Shown here: piece after piece, positions 49,701 through 56,722 of the stretch
Position numbering within the stretch: position 1 is the first letter of the stretch
How the letters are laid out: each line of letters opens with the position of its first letter
From: Varanus komodoensis
Taxonomy: Eukaryota > Chordata > Lepidosauria > Squamata > Varanidae
NCBI RefSeq assembly: GCF_004798865.1
Contig: NW_025335268.1
Coordinates: 79,634,468-79,698,467 of the forward strand
Direction of reading: 5' to 3'
DNA: 64,000 bases
Notes under the pieces: generated by a model
What the model was told of the DNA's origin: nothing
The model's database searches: none
Seen by the model: the letters and a program-made list of their open reading frames with translations, nothing else
Program-made: the position numbers and the translations under genes

Positions 49701-52013
49701 CCATCAAATGGTCTGTCAACAGTCTGTTACATGTATTTTGAACTAAATGAAGTTTCTAAACAGTCTTCAAAGGCACCCCAAATACAACCCATTATAGTAG
49801 TCAATCCTAAATGCTACCAGAAGATGGATGATGATGATTACATTGCATTCATATCTGATCTTCTCTTGTGAGGAACCCAAGGCAGCATGCATAATTCCAT
49901 TTTATCCTCATAATAACAACCCTGTGAGGTGGGTTAGGCTGAGAGTCCATGACTGGCCCAAAGTCACCCAGTGAGTTTCATGGCTGAATGGAAACTAGAA
50001 CCCAGGTCTTCCAGGTCCCCAAACCAACACTAACTGCCATACCACAGAAAAGGCTAATTATGAACAGCCTACCTCTCTCCAAGGGAGGCTACTGCTGGCA
50101 TACCAAGCTCAGGGGACAAAAGGCACTCCTTCCCACAAAGACTACCTGGGCATTCAGTGACAAAGCTGAATCCAGAAGTATGCACACACAAATAACCTAA
50201 TCCTTTGGTAGAATGCAAGCAAGCAGATACAATATCTCTGGACAAATGATCTACCCAAGTACTTCTATCTTGTCATGGCTGAGTTTATTGAATTTCAACC
50301 TTCAAATTACAGTTTCCAAGCAGTTCTACTGCCTCACCTAGCTGGCTTGCATTACTTTTCCTCCTGCCATAAGTTTCAACCCAGGTGAATAAGGCCATCT
50401 CTGCACTACAGTCAGGCCTGATACAACATTTACATTCGTAGGAAAAAACAGACAGGAAGTCTCATGAGTCAGGCAGTGCATGCTTCAATTGACAATTCTC
50501 TGAACATTCTGCTTTGAAATCAATTCCTCCCTCCCTCCCTCCCTCCCTCAACAGTAAATGCAGCCATTCAACAGGCTTTTTAGATAGATTTCAGTTTTTA
50601 ATTTTTCAGCATCTCAGCCAGACATAGTCTGTCATGGAGAAACATAATGAGTTTGGAGGGGGAAAAAACTAACTAGGAACAGATTAAAATATAAAATTCT
50701 CAAATGAACATAAAATTTGTCGGTATGATTTTTCAAAGTTGGTGCCATTTTGTTTCTGGCATTCAGTACACACTAGGATCTACAAACTATGAGCCTGTCA
50801 CATGACATGGCATGCTGCAATTTATTTCCTTTACCAGCTCAATTAGTTCCTCAGCTCCACTAAACTTGCTTATTTAGCATGCTTTACTGGGAATGAAACA
50901 GGTAATTAATGGAATCTAGCTACTACTTTCTTTTCTTCTTACTCTCAGTCTGGTTCTATTGCTGTCTGATTTCTGGTTTCTAAGTTAGAAACTACCATTT
51001 TTGTGTTAGGTGTCAAAGTAGCAAATTCCCTTCTTATATCTCATTCTCAAAAACTTCCCTTTGGATTTGGAGCTCTCTCTTCTACCATTTTGACCCCCTG
51101 TACTGTTTCTAATCCTTTTGCCTTTTATAATGATATAATCATAATAGGGTGCGTATCAATTGTTGTTACGTTGTTATTTTTAAGAGGAAAAGCAGTCAAA
51201 CAATTCAAATGCCTGCAAAATCAAGTTCTTCGAAATTCACCACTTTTTTCTCTTCTCTACCTCAGGTTCTTCCATCCTTACACATTTCTTTCATTCTGTT
51301 CATGCTCCCCTTCTTTCCTATTAATGTTCTCTTTCCATTTATGCCCATTTATAACTCTAGGTTTTGTGTTCAACAATTTTTCCTCTGCCATTCTCAGGTC
51401 CCCAACTCTCTTGCCATGCAATCTGGTTTCAATATAACCTCTATGGCTCCTAACTAATGTAAAACACATATATTATAGACTCCTAATATTTTGAAAAATC
51501 AATTTCAGTTCAAATGTTTGAGAAAAATAATTTGTTTAGTCCCAGTAGCTTATCCACACAATTCTACATATCAAGGCTGCCAGCCAACAACTACTCTGTT
51601 GTCCCACCTGCTTGATAAAGTTATATATTATTATATAATATATACTATTTATTATAAATTATAAAAATTTACATCAAGTATAACAAACATTACGCTGAGT
51701 CTGTGGCAACCATATAAATTTTCCTATGTTGCAGAAACTGTATCCACCAAAGAGACAACTTTAAAATTTCATTTTTTTGCCCTTACCCAACACCATGCTA
51801 CTAAATACATATTTATGGTTACAATATGATTTCTTATGTACAAGTGTGCTTATGTTTAAATGCCTATGCTTGTAACTTTACTTTAAAAAACCCTATTACT
51901 CACGATTTATATGGTCCATGTAATAAACACCAATCTGTTGGTCGTAAACAGTTTCCCATCCTAAAGGCAGTTCATCACCAACACAGTCAGCAAAAGTTAA
52001 TGGCTTCGTAATC
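9442..52013 (-). CDS. WWC3: WWC3, WW and C2 domain containing protein 3 (exons 2-23; first exon outside window)
   Basis: This is the only host protein gene recognised. The 22 exons join in one frame into 1,120 residues plus stop; human WWC3 is about 1,090 residues by memory. Domains in order, in residues of the visible part: WW2 about 16-45, coiled coils about 50-160 and 170-380, a Ser-rich low-complexity region about 385-575, a C2 domain about 632-760, an acidic coiled coil about 792-840, a basic RSQTFSP region about 930-945, a C-terminal coiled coil about 990-1090, and the terminal ADDV. KIBRA-family proteins are cytoplasmic, membrane-associated scaffolds that bind PPxY proteins and promote LATS kinase activity in the Hippo pathway; that role is family knowledge. 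WWC3 is chosen over WWC1 and WWC2 because stretches such as [29 protein letters not shown]-like and [10 protein letters not shown] match WWC3 as I remember it. No frame-breaking change was seen, so the gene looks functional. Confidence 0.93.
9866..10252. mobile_element. possible non-autonomous DNA transposon (MITE-like)
   Basis: The left end GGTTGGTTCACACAACATGG and the right end, read on the opposite strand, GACTGAGTTCACACATCAGG form short imperfect inverted repeats about 380 bp apart. No ORF lies between. Similar words occur at 22440-22620 and 15721-15760. Family assignment (perhaps hAT) is a guess. Confidence 0.35.
10308..10435 (-). CDS. WWC3: WWC3 exon 22
   Basis: The exon is 128 bp with a CTCTTTAG acceptor and a GTAAGT donor. 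It encodes [20 protein letters not shown], then [20 protein letters not shown] and TF, ending with two bases of an Arg codon. Confidence 0.95.
10612..10862. mobile_element. diverged relic of a DIRS-type inverted terminal repeat
   Basis: CAGGTTGCTT, then TTCTTCAAGTGG(T/C)CATCTG and TGCATTCACA(A/C)ATATGGG, occur in the same order and spacing as the outer end of the DIRS element at 59773. A TATA-like CTATAAAA follows at about the right distance. No coding part of a DIRS element is attached, so this is an isolated or solo terminal repeat. It is clearly older than the copy at the right end of the window. Confidence 0.75.
12190..12420 (-). CDS. WWC3: WWC3 exon 21, C-terminal coiled coil
   Basis: The exon is 231 bp, phase 0, with a TTGTAG acceptor and a GTATGG donor. 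It encodes [20 protein letters not shown], then [20 protein letters not shown] and [20 protein letters not shown] ending [17 protein letters not shown] is conserved in all three paralogues. Confidence 0.96.
12911..13045. mobile_element. hAT-type MITE with imperfect 8-bp target duplication
   Basis: The ends are CAGGGTGGGC and, inverted, CAGGGGTGAGC, typical of hAT elements. The flanks GTCTACAC (12903-12910) and GTCTAGGC (13046-13053) look like an 8-bp target duplication with two changes. The interior is self-complementary and non-coding. It belongs to a repeat family common in squamate introns, with words such as TCTGGAGAGC and AGATGTAGACC. Confidence 0.65.
13728..13820 (-). CDS. WWC3: WWC3 exon 20
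   Basis: The exon is 93 bp, phase 0, with a CTGTTAG acceptor and a GTATAA donor. It encodes [20 protein letters not shown] and [11 protein letters not shown], nearly identical to remembered human WWC3. Confidence 0.95.
14816..14980 (-). CDS. WWC3: WWC3 exon 19, basic region with RSQTFSPG motif
   Basis: The exon is 165 bp, phase 0, with a TTTTTGAAG acceptor and a GTGAGT donor. It encodes [14 protein letters not shown], then [20 protein letters not shown] and [14 protein letters not shown]. The corresponding basic segment of KIBRA binds and is phosphorylated by atypical PKC; whether that holds for WWC3 is inference. Confidence 0.95.
15445..15601 (-). CDS. WWC3: WWC3 exon 18, with GC donor
   Basis: The exon is 157 bp with an AATTCACAG acceptor. 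The donor reads AAAG|GCAAGT, the classic strong GC-AG type; no in-frame GT donor fits. It encodes [20 protein letters not shown] and on to [10 protein letters not shown], joining directly to VDKETNTE in exon 19 as in other WWC proteins. Confidence 0.93.
16915..17066 (-). CDS. WWC3: WWC3 exon 17, acidic coiled coil
   Basis: The exon is 152 bp with a TGTTCTAG acceptor and a GTAATT donor. It encodes [20 protein letters not shown], then [20 protein letters not shown] and EDQLEAVSE. The DAVxxLLxxT start is shared by the family; the Glu-rich helix corresponds to the acidic stretch of KIBRA. Confidence 0.95.
17450..19075 (-). mobile_element. CR1/L2-type LINE remnant with endonuclease fragments
   Basis: The minus strand between 18868 and 18285 encodes [13 protein letters not shown]...TKTWVG and [20 protein letters not shown], the start and the middle of the apurinic endonuclease of CR1/L2-clade LINEs. 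Frames change between them. Lower coordinates hold a 3' region (TAGAGTGCATTGCAATAGTC at 17888) and an A/T-rich end near 17460-17570. The reverse transcriptase part is missing, so the copy is internally deleted and old. It lies in the intron between WWC3 exons 16 and 17. Confidence 0.75.
19392..19559 (-). CDS. WWC3: WWC3 exon 16, end of C2 domain
   Basis: The exon is 168 bp, phase 0 at both ends, with a TTCACAG acceptor and a GTATGG donor. It encodes [20 protein letters not shown], the final C2 strands, followed by a poorly conserved charged linker ending STVKM. Confidence 0.94.
19661..19745 (-). mobile_element. Bov-B (RTE) LINE, 3' tip
   Basis: CGACCCCATGGACAACATTC matches the copy at 41139. 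On the minus strand it encodes the last residues of the Bov-B polyprotein. It is truncated to the tip. Confidence 0.7.
19793..19912 (+). mobile_element. CR1/L2-type LINE 3' tail
   Basis: GTAAACCACCTTGAGAGCTC, then TATAGAAATTAAATAAA, is the widespread 3' end of squamate CR1/L2 LINEs. Only the tail is present. Confidence 0.6.
20284..20476 (-). CDS. WWC3: WWC3 exon 15, C2 domain core
   Basis: The exon is 193 bp with a TTTTCAG acceptor and a GTAAGG donor. It encodes [20 protein letters not shown], then [20 protein letters not shown] and [11 protein letters not shown]...EELL. The F(N)EVF strand and the alternating hydrophobics are the C2 sandwich. As in KIBRA, the usual five Ca-binding aspartates are not obvious. 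Confidence 0.95.
20690..20850 (+). mobile_element. old CR1/L2-type LINE 3' tail
   Basis: A TTTTAAT-rich lead, then GTAAACTGCTTGCAGATTTT and an ATACAAGTACAAATAAAT end, resembles the same LINE tail in diverged form. Confidence 0.4.
21519..21605 (-). CDS. WWC3: WWC3 exon 14, C2 domain (short exon)
   Basis: The exon is 87 bp, with a strong polypyrimidine tract and TTTCAG acceptor and a GTAAGC donor. It was found by asking for the segment missing between exons 13 and 15. It reads [20 protein letters not shown] then IAMKEGCK, matching the C2 strand [10 protein letters not shown] of human WWC3, and restores the phase on both sides (enters with one base, leaves with two). Without it the C2 domain would lack its second strand. 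Confidence 0.94.
22247..22321 (-). CDS. WWC3: WWC3 exon 13, start of C2 domain
   Basis: The exon is 75 bp with a TTTCATAG acceptor and a GTGAGT donor. It encodes [20 protein letters not shown] and QVGFL, an acidic lead-in followed by the first C2 beta strand. Confidence 0.93.
24171..24214. repeat. exact 22-bp tandem duplication
   Basis: The unit beginning TTTATTGCTTTCTAAAACCA occurs twice head to tail with no mismatch, followed by a third partial start. Confidence 0.9.
24523..24643 (-). CDS. WWC3: WWC3 exon 12
   Basis: The exon is 121 bp with an ATTGCAG acceptor and a GTCAGG donor. It encodes [20 protein letters not shown], then [19 protein letters not shown]. The SACLS(D/N)xSxASDSGV(F/Y)E motif is shared across WWC1-3. 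Confidence 0.95.
25683..25728. repeat. (CTAT)n microsatellite
   Basis: About eleven uninterrupted CTAT units. Confidence 0.97.
25729..25850 (-). mobile_element. LINE 3' tail, inverted
   Basis: TATTTATAAGCCTCCTATAA, then TGACTTACATAATAAAAACA and an A-rich run, is the reverse-strand form of a squamate LINE/SINE tail that follows the pattern of a pyrimidine lead, GCC box and A-rich end. Confidence 0.4.
30327..30570 (-). mobile_element. Sauria SINE, near full length
   Basis: Read on the minus strand it starts as a tRNA-like head (GTGGTGTAGTGGTTAAGAGC, then a box B-like ACCTGGGTACTAATCCCCGC), continues through TGGGTGACTTTGGGCCAGTC and CAACCTACCTCACAGGGTGA, and ends in the Bov-B-like tail GGCAGAATATAAATCC. 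This is the Sauria SINE of squamates. The A and B boxes are recognisable but diverged. Confidence 0.85.
31728..32296 (-). CDS. WWC3: WWC3 exon 11, serine-rich linker
   Basis: This is the longest exon, 569 bp, with a TATTCTAG acceptor and a GTAGGT donor. It encodes [20 protein letters not shown], three in-frame RGSLASS-type repeats, [14 protein letters not shown], and later [20 protein letters not shown] and [16 protein letters not shown]. The region is low-complexity and probably disordered; similar regions of KIBRA are phosphorylated (family knowledge). The middle ([18 protein letters not shown]) is less like the human protein. Confidence 0.95.
32206..32268 (-). repeat. 21-bp tandem repeat inside WWC3 exon 11
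   Basis: Three units of about 21 bp (core CTGGATGCCAATGA) encode successive RGSLASS heptads. The same three heptads exist in human WWC3 as I remember it, so the repeat is old and kept. Confidence 0.85.
32806..32932 (-). mobile_element. old Sauria SINE fragment
   Basis: CAACTGGCCCAAAGACACTA, GTGAGTTTCATGGCTGACTG and ACTCTAACCAC follow the order of the SINE at 30327. The head end is missing. Confidence 0.7.
32970..33032 (-). mobile_element. CR1/L2-type LINE 3' tail, inverted
   Basis: TATTATTTCATTTCTACACT, then GCCCAACAGCTGAAGCTTTC and TGGGCAATCTGCA, is the reverse complement form of the LINE tail seen at 19850. Confidence 0.55.
34102..34191 (-). CDS. WWC3: WWC3 exon 10, coiled coil
   Basis: The exon is 90 bp with a TATTACAG acceptor and a GTTAGT donor. 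It encodes [20 protein letters not shown] then TSYLYSQLK. The LEEATR...LxSQLKSL sequence is a hallmark of the family. Confidence 0.95.
35086..35328 (-). CDS. WWC3: WWC3 exon 9, coiled coil
   Basis: With the upstream acceptor (TATCTAAG) the exon is 243 bp and reads [19 protein letters not shown], then [20 protein letters not shown] and a Glu/Arg-rich coiled coil ending YGAAER. The donor is GTTTGAG, weaker than consensus. A second acceptor, TTTTCAG, lies 9 nt inside (exon end 35319) and keeps the frame while dropping three residues. I prefer the longer form because its length matches the remembered human protein (KKRVANIQQQ). Confidence 0.9.
37636..37709 (-). CDS. WWC3: WWC3 exon 8
   Basis: The exon is 74 bp with a CACATAAG acceptor and a GTAAGT donor. 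It encodes [20 protein letters not shown] and EAKK, ending with two bases of an Arg codon. It matches the (L/N)xxQYEEAKRR helix of the family. Confidence 0.92.
38911..38985 (-). mobile_element. LINE 3' tail fragment, inverted
   Basis: TTTTATTTATTTATTTACTG, then CCTTTTTATAATG and a short remnant (CAGAGAACTTTA), fits the common inverted squamate LINE end. It is weak. Confidence 0.35.
40401..40550 (-). CDS. WWC3: WWC3 exon 7
   Basis: The exon is 150 bp, phase 0 at both ends, with a TTTTTAAG acceptor and a GTATGT donor. It encodes [20 protein letters not shown], then a Ser/Leu-rich linker ending [10 protein letters not shown]. The SQTDI(I/S)G motif is family-specific. Confidence 0.95.
41139..41520 (-). 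mobile_element. Bov-B (RTE) LINE, 3' end of ORF2
   Basis: On the minus strand the segment corresponds to the extreme C-terminal part of the Bov-B polyprotein, with recognisable FGHLMRR-like, LMLGK-like and RWLD-like words and an end near CATGGGGTCGGTATGGGTTG. It is about 380 bp, 5' truncated and broken. It ends roughly 75 bp from the donor of WWC3 exon 6. Confidence 0.8.
41596..41725 (-). CDS. WWC3: WWC3 exon 6, coiled coil
   Basis: The exon is 130 bp with a TACTAG acceptor and a GTAAGA donor. It encodes [20 protein letters not shown] and on to [10 protein letters not shown], corresponding to the KIBRA IDKKMS...[10 protein letters not shown] helix. A Bov-B LINE 3' end lies close downstream of its donor. 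Confidence 0.95.
42163..42242 (-). CDS. WWC3: WWC3 exon 5, coiled coil
   Basis: The exon is 80 bp with an AATGTCAAG acceptor and a GTAAGT donor. The phase-0 start gives [20 protein letters not shown], a heptad-patterned helix. A second AG (TTTCTAG) 8 nt inside would shift the frame, so the outer acceptor is the coding one. Confidence 0.93.
43850..43990 (+). mobile_element. tRNA-derived SINE, diverged
   Basis: GAGCTCAGTGGTAGGATGTA is a tRNA-like A box. It is followed by CAGGCATCTCCAAGAAAAGC, GGGAAAAGCTCTTGTTC and AATAAAGACAATACACTAG, the order of a common amniote/squamate tRNA SINE (…GGCATCTCCAG…AGACAATACTGA…). Confidence 0.6.
44521..44597 (-). CDS. WWC3: WWC3 exon 4
   Basis: The exon is 77 bp with a TGTTTAG acceptor and a GTAAGT donor. 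It completes a Ser codon and ends in phase 0 with ...AEIASRRDR. It encodes [20 protein letters not shown], matching the KYDP-ilKAEI segment shared by all WWC proteins. Confidence 0.94.
47664..47867 (-). CDS. WWC3: WWC3 exon 3, end of WW2 and start of coiled coil
   Basis: The exon is 204 bp with a CTCATCAG acceptor and a GTAAGTTT donor, entering and leaving in phase 1. It encodes the end of WW2 ([11 protein letters not shown]), then a long charged helix: [20 protein letters not shown] and on to EDDSRSYAS. This is the first coiled coil of the KIBRA family, used for dimerisation. Confidence 0.95.
49590..49815 (-). mobile_element. CR1/L2-type LINE 3' region
   Basis: TCTTCAAAGGCACCCCAAAT and CATTATAGTAGTCAATCC parallel TTCTTCAAGGACAGCACCAC and GCATTGCAATAGTCTAAC in the LINE at 17450. 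Confidence 0.5.
49838..50045 (-). mobile_element. Sauria SINE
   Basis: CCCTGTGAGGTGGGTTAGGC, GACTGGCCCAAAGTCACCCA, GTGAGTTTCATGGCTGAATG and ACCCAGGTCTTCCAGGTCC appear in the order of the SINE at 30327. It is diverged at the tail. Confidence 0.8.
50526..50548. repeat. (CCCT)n simple repeat
   Basis: About six units. Confidence 0.9.
51904..52013 (-). CDS. WWC3: WWC3 exon 2, second WW domain
   Basis: The exon is 110 bp, flanked by a TTTGTAG acceptor and a GTGAGT donor. It begins with the last base of a split codon and ends with the first base of a Gln codon. It encodes 36 residues starting [10 protein letters not shown], then the core [20 protein letters not shown] of the second WW domain. The first Trp (GW) and the aromatic YY are present. 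The domain finishes in exon 3 as QIEDP, with Ile where a canonical WW has its second Trp, as in KIBRA WW2. The exon with the first WW domain should lie upstream. Confidence 0.93.
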
Positions 52014-52894
52014 CTACAAATGTCACAAAAATGAAAATGTGTTCAAAAGTGCTGCATTCAACTAAATGACCACAACTATTGCCTATACAACAGATTAAAT
52101 ATGAGTCATTTAGAAAACCGCTATGACTTGCCTATCTTTTGAACATCAAAGCTACAGATGATTGGAAAAAGTACACACTACTTCAAGATACCTTGCAGAA
52201 CAAGAGAGACAAGATTTTCTTTTTACATTCTAACAATTATTATGGCATGTAGTCCTGCCAGTTTTTCTTAAACAAAAAGGGCTGTGCTGAAATTCACCAC
52301 TAGTATAAATTGAGCCAAGTATATCTTTTTCAGAAATGTTATAAGAATTTGTTCTGTTTCCTATAGAAGTCTAGAGGAAAGAGCCACCTATTCACAAATT
52401 TATGGTTAATATACTCATTGCAAACACATCATACTTTCACATCAGCTTCATCCTTTATACAACGTAGTAATTTTATGACAACAAACATGGACAAGATGTG
52501 ATCGGCTTTGTTCAAACACTTTAACAGAATGTATCTTCTGCAGAAAATACTTGTAAATTTCAATACAGCATTTACTCCAGAAGCTGAAACTTAACAGAAT
52601 AATTCTCTAGGGACTTTGTACTTTTCTAGTAAAAACAGTGAAACTGTATGATCGGATGCCTTCATAGACTGACTCTTATATACTATCACAGGCTTTGGTA
52701 GGAAAAGCACTTCATAACCCACCACTTTCACCATCCCTAAGAAACCAATAATAAAGCTGCACACCAGTGGTTTATTTTCTATGGTACGAACACCTCTGTT
52801 ACACCTCATGATAGTTTCAGCCCTCCTTTACAAGGCAAAGAAATAGAAGAAAAGGACCAATTCTTAAGCTTCTGGAAGTTAGACTGTTCTTGTT

Positions 52895-52931
52895 GGGTGT
52901 GTGTGTGTGAGTGTGTGTGCGCACGCACGTG
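52895..52931. repeat. (GT)n-type simple repeat
   Basis: Alternating GT/GC tract, interrupted. Confidence 0.85.
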
Positions 52932-53353
52932 AGTCTAAATAACTTCTCAATCCTGTTTTTCTGCTACTTTAGGAGTGTTTGGCACCCACTGCCACCCACA
53001 ACCACAAAAGATAATCCTGGCCCCAAGCCCAGGTAGGGAAACAGTGTCCTGGACTTCCCCTCCACAAGTTCTGCTGGGCTTGTTTTCAGAAGAGCTCCAA
53101 TAACTATTTATCTCTTACTGCCTTGCAAGGCCCCCATCATGGACTAAATACTTATTTCTTTTCCTGTATTACTTCAAATCCCAGTCAGTTCCTCTACTTC
53201 ATGTTCCACATTTTATTATCTGACCTGATTTGACTCCTATTCCGACACATCCATGCTGTTTTCCTTTTCCAGCCAGCTCCTTTCTCTGTCCTTCACTTTT
53301 GCTTTACCATAATTTGTTTCCGAAGGATTGTTTGCTTCCCCGCCCCCATCTCC

Positions 53354-53473
53354 TTTTGTCTTGATACAACCTTTATCATTCTCTGTCTTCTCTGTACTCC
53401 TGCCCATTTCCAGTTTTGTCTTGATACAACTTTTATCACTCTCTGTCTTCTCTGTACTCCTGCCCATTTCCAG
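53354..53473. repeat. 60-bp unit duplicated in tandem
   Basis: Units 53354-53413 and 53414-53473 differ at only two positions. Each starts TTTTGTCTTGATACAAC and ends GCCCATTTCCAG. An open frame through both (53237-53476, minus) contains the repeated peptide LEMGRSTEKTE but has no other coding support. Confidence 0.95.
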
Positions 53474-54868
53474 CATCTGGCTTTTTAAAGTGGATAATCA
53501 CTCTCCCTTTCCTGGCCAATCAGTTCTGCATTATCTGACTTCCAACTGATTGATTCATGAGTTCCCCCACCCATTTCTTGCATCAGCAGCAGACAATGCA
53601 GCTCACATTCTCAATTGTGCCTGGGAGAGAATATAAGTCCTCTGAACCCTAAGGCCAGATGACATATAGGAATGGTCACTGTCTAGTATCTACATGTATC
53701 CCATGAGAAGTATACCTCTGAAAAAGTGTATTATAATTCTGAACATGAACACTATCTCAATTTACAAATATTGCTGTTAAATATGCATGTCTAAAAACAA
53801 CTGATTTTTACTTTTTCAGTCAGACTGGCTGCTAGTTTCAAAGTGCTGGTTATACCATAAAACTAAATAGCATGGGAACCAATCTACTGGAAGGTCCATA
53901 TCCTCCCATGTGAAATTAGAGATTTTTTACATTAACTGCTCTAACCATATGTCATGTACTATTGCTTTCCGAAGTATATTTGGTAGCAACTCACAAGAAC
54001 TTGCCTCTGGTACCACTACCACTGCCTTGTACACAAAAATCCCTTCCTCATTTTCCAGCATTTGAACAGGCATCTTTTCATACAAGCTCTGATACTACTG
54101 CTGCTTATGCATTCCTAATTTCAGTTCTCTGGACCTATTTTTTCTAAATGTTGCTTTTAGCCTGAATTCTTTTTGACAATTATACTAATGACAGTATTAT
54201 TATGTTTTTATATTTGTGATCTGTTTCAATGACTATTCACCTCATGATAAGCAGATAAATAATTTTCTATGAATAAATAAATAATCTTGTCAAACTATAA
54301 ACTTAATTCCAGAACACAGCTTTAGTTTTCAAAAGGCATCTGGCTTGACTCAAACACTTCCATGGAAATCTCCACCAACAAGCCATGCTTCCTGAGTTCA
54401 GACAACAGAGCAGGGACACCAGTGAGTGCAATTAAGCAAATGTAGCCATGATGCAACTGACATGATCATAGTGAAGAGAATGTGGTTGGCATGCTTGTTG
54501 GAGGAAAACTAGCAAAAAACAGCCCATGGATTATTTGAGGATTGCTGCCCCCTTTAACAAGTCATGTTGCATGGATTCATCTGACATGGCAAGCCATGCT
54601 CATGAAGATGATTAGGGAAATCCAACTGGCATAGACAGTGGACTTAAGAAGCTTAGCACTGGACATTGTTTACAGCCCGTTGTAAAGCACAAGGTCTTGG
54701 AAGCTGGTACTGGCATTTCAATACAGAAGGTGCTTAGGATAGAAATTGATGGTCTCACTGTGGTTTGGGATAGCAATACAAAGGTTGACAGGACCAATTG
54801 AGCTGATGATATGAAAGCAACATCAGGTATCAGCAGCTGAAAGGGTTAGCCTTCCCTATCTTGATCTC

Positions 54869-54957
54869 CTTCAAAGGCATTTGGACAACAACTCCCAGAA
54901 TTCCAATCCAGCAGGGACATTTGACTAAGAATTCTGGGTGTTGCTGTCCAAATGTAT
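54869..54957. mobile_element. short inverted repeat, hAT-like MITE remnant
   Basis: CATTTGGACAACAACTCCCA followed by GAATTCC pairs with GAATTCTGGGTGTTGCTGTC and CAAATG some 40 bp later. Such foldback copies are common in squamates. Confidence 0.55.
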
Positions 54958-56722
54958 CTGGAAGGCAGCTCTATGTGAAAGACTGTTTCTGTACCAGTTC
55001 AGTACTTCAGTCCCAAGATCCCAAACTAAGCACTTGTTAACCATATCAAAATCTTGTGGCAATGGAAGAGGAACCTCAGGTCTACAGTTTTTCCTGAGCT
55101 GATGTTCGTGCTATCTTGATACAAAGGTGCTAACTTGCTACCGAAATGATACTGGTGATTCCAGCAGACAAGGAAGCACGCAAAGTAGAGGATGCAACAG
55201 CTTAGTTCCTGTATTGCAGGAATTATCCTTCTTTCTTTTATTTAAGGAATGGGACAACTAAGAGCAATTCAGATTGAAAATTTAGATGCTCTCACCTTCT
55301 GAGGCCTCTCATAGGCAAAAAAGTAAAAGAAATGGCTGTTGGAAGTAAGAGCTTACCCCCTCATGTGCCCTATACCCTGCAGTGGTGAACCATCAGAAAG
55401 AGTGCAAAAATAAAATAAAATATTAATATAATTAATGATAAATAAAAAATGGCAGCAGCAATAAGAGGAAGAAGGGAAATGCCTTCACTTCAAGGCAAGA
55501 AACACAGACTGAAAGACCAGAAATTTCCTCATGAAGAAACTATAGTGGATGAAGACAATCTAAGGGAACATGGGGTCCCCACTCCAAATTCCTCAGCTTA
55601 TACAAGTTTCCTGAGTTGAGGTGCTGCACAAGCACAGGGCCCATAATACTGATCCTCAGACAGCATGACAAACTCAGTAAGATGAAATTCTGAAACCAGG
55701 GTGCAGCATTTTCAACCCAGGGCAGTACTGGAAATATGCAACACTTTCTTATTGAGTCAAAACATATTATATTACCTGGCCCACTCACTAAAATAATTTA
55801 TCAGCCTTTTACTGATAACCTTTCACCTGATAGCTATAGATCAACATGCAGGTAAGCTACTAGACTGGTGAAGGAGGGAAGATCTCTGACTTCCTCCTCT
55901 GTTTACTTTCCATGCTGGCTGAGAGGGAAATGAAGCCCATCCCACAGCTGTATCGCTACTCTGCCAGCCCTTTTTGTAGAAAGCTCCTTTTATTACTAGC
56001 CTGCTAAGAGACTATATCATATGTTTCCTTGCTGGCCATAGAGAAAGTGGCTGCTTCTTTTTTACTATGCAGGACAATTTTTTAAAAACCCTACATTTTT
56101 GTGGGCTTATTGACAAGAATGGAAAGTGGATTCCCAAATATGCCAAAAGTTTCCTGAATCAGTTAACTGTGCACAAAAATAAAAGTGTGTGTGGGAACAG
56201 GGATAGGAGGGTACCAGAGCTGTAATCTTAAAATATTTAGCATCATTTCAAAACTTTGCTACTGACAATTACTACAAAGTATTTGAGGGCTGCACAAGGT
56301 ATTTCATGCTGATTTCGTGCCATGTGACATCATTATTTTTTGATGCCATCCACTTTGCTGTTAAGTCCCCTTTGTATTCTCCAAGTCAGACAGGCATAAA
56401 ACCTAAACTAGAAATGGGCTCTTGTACAAAAACCAGCGCACCTATTCAGATTTCCAGCCACCCTAATCCATTCACACTCCCCCCTGGTTTTCTGCCTCTC
56501 CCACCACAGTCATTCTGCATCTACTCAAATGTCTTCACTAGGTGGTTTTAAATGGGAGGTTGGGCGGAATTTATATAGATCATTTAAAATCTTATAAATA
56601 ATAATAAAAACAAGCAAACTGCCTTTCAGTATCGACCATACTCCTACATGTACATACGAGTATGATCAGTATCATACTATATATTTCTCCACATTAGACT
56701 AATCCTCTTATTACATCATAAA

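Larger units (their letters stand above)
47868..51903 (-). other. 4-kb intron between WWC3 exons 2 and 3
   Basis: It contains a GGGA run (47967-47989), a LINE 3' region (49590-49815), a Sauria SINE (49838) and a CCCT run (50526-50548). Sequence at 48170-48620 may be a decayed transposon but I cannot place it. Overlapping ORFs of 144 and 102 codons at 51003-51457 show no conserved motif. Confidence 0.45.

Noticed and set aside
51003-51457. Overlapping plus-strand ORFs of 144 and 102 codons
   Set aside because: No domain, repeated hydrophobic and Ser/Phe-rich composition from T/C-rich DNA, inside a WWC3 intron, and two frames are equally open.
9442-52013. WWC1 (KIBRA) or WWC2 as the gene identity
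   Set aside because: Both share the motifs, but the stretches [30 protein letters not shown] and [10 protein letters not shown] fit WWC3 and not the remembered WWC1 or WWC2 sequences.
53237-53476. Minus-strand ORF with repeated LEMGRSTEKTE peptide as a repeat protein gene
   Set aside because: The repetition comes from the 60-bp tandem duplication; there is no other coding evidence.
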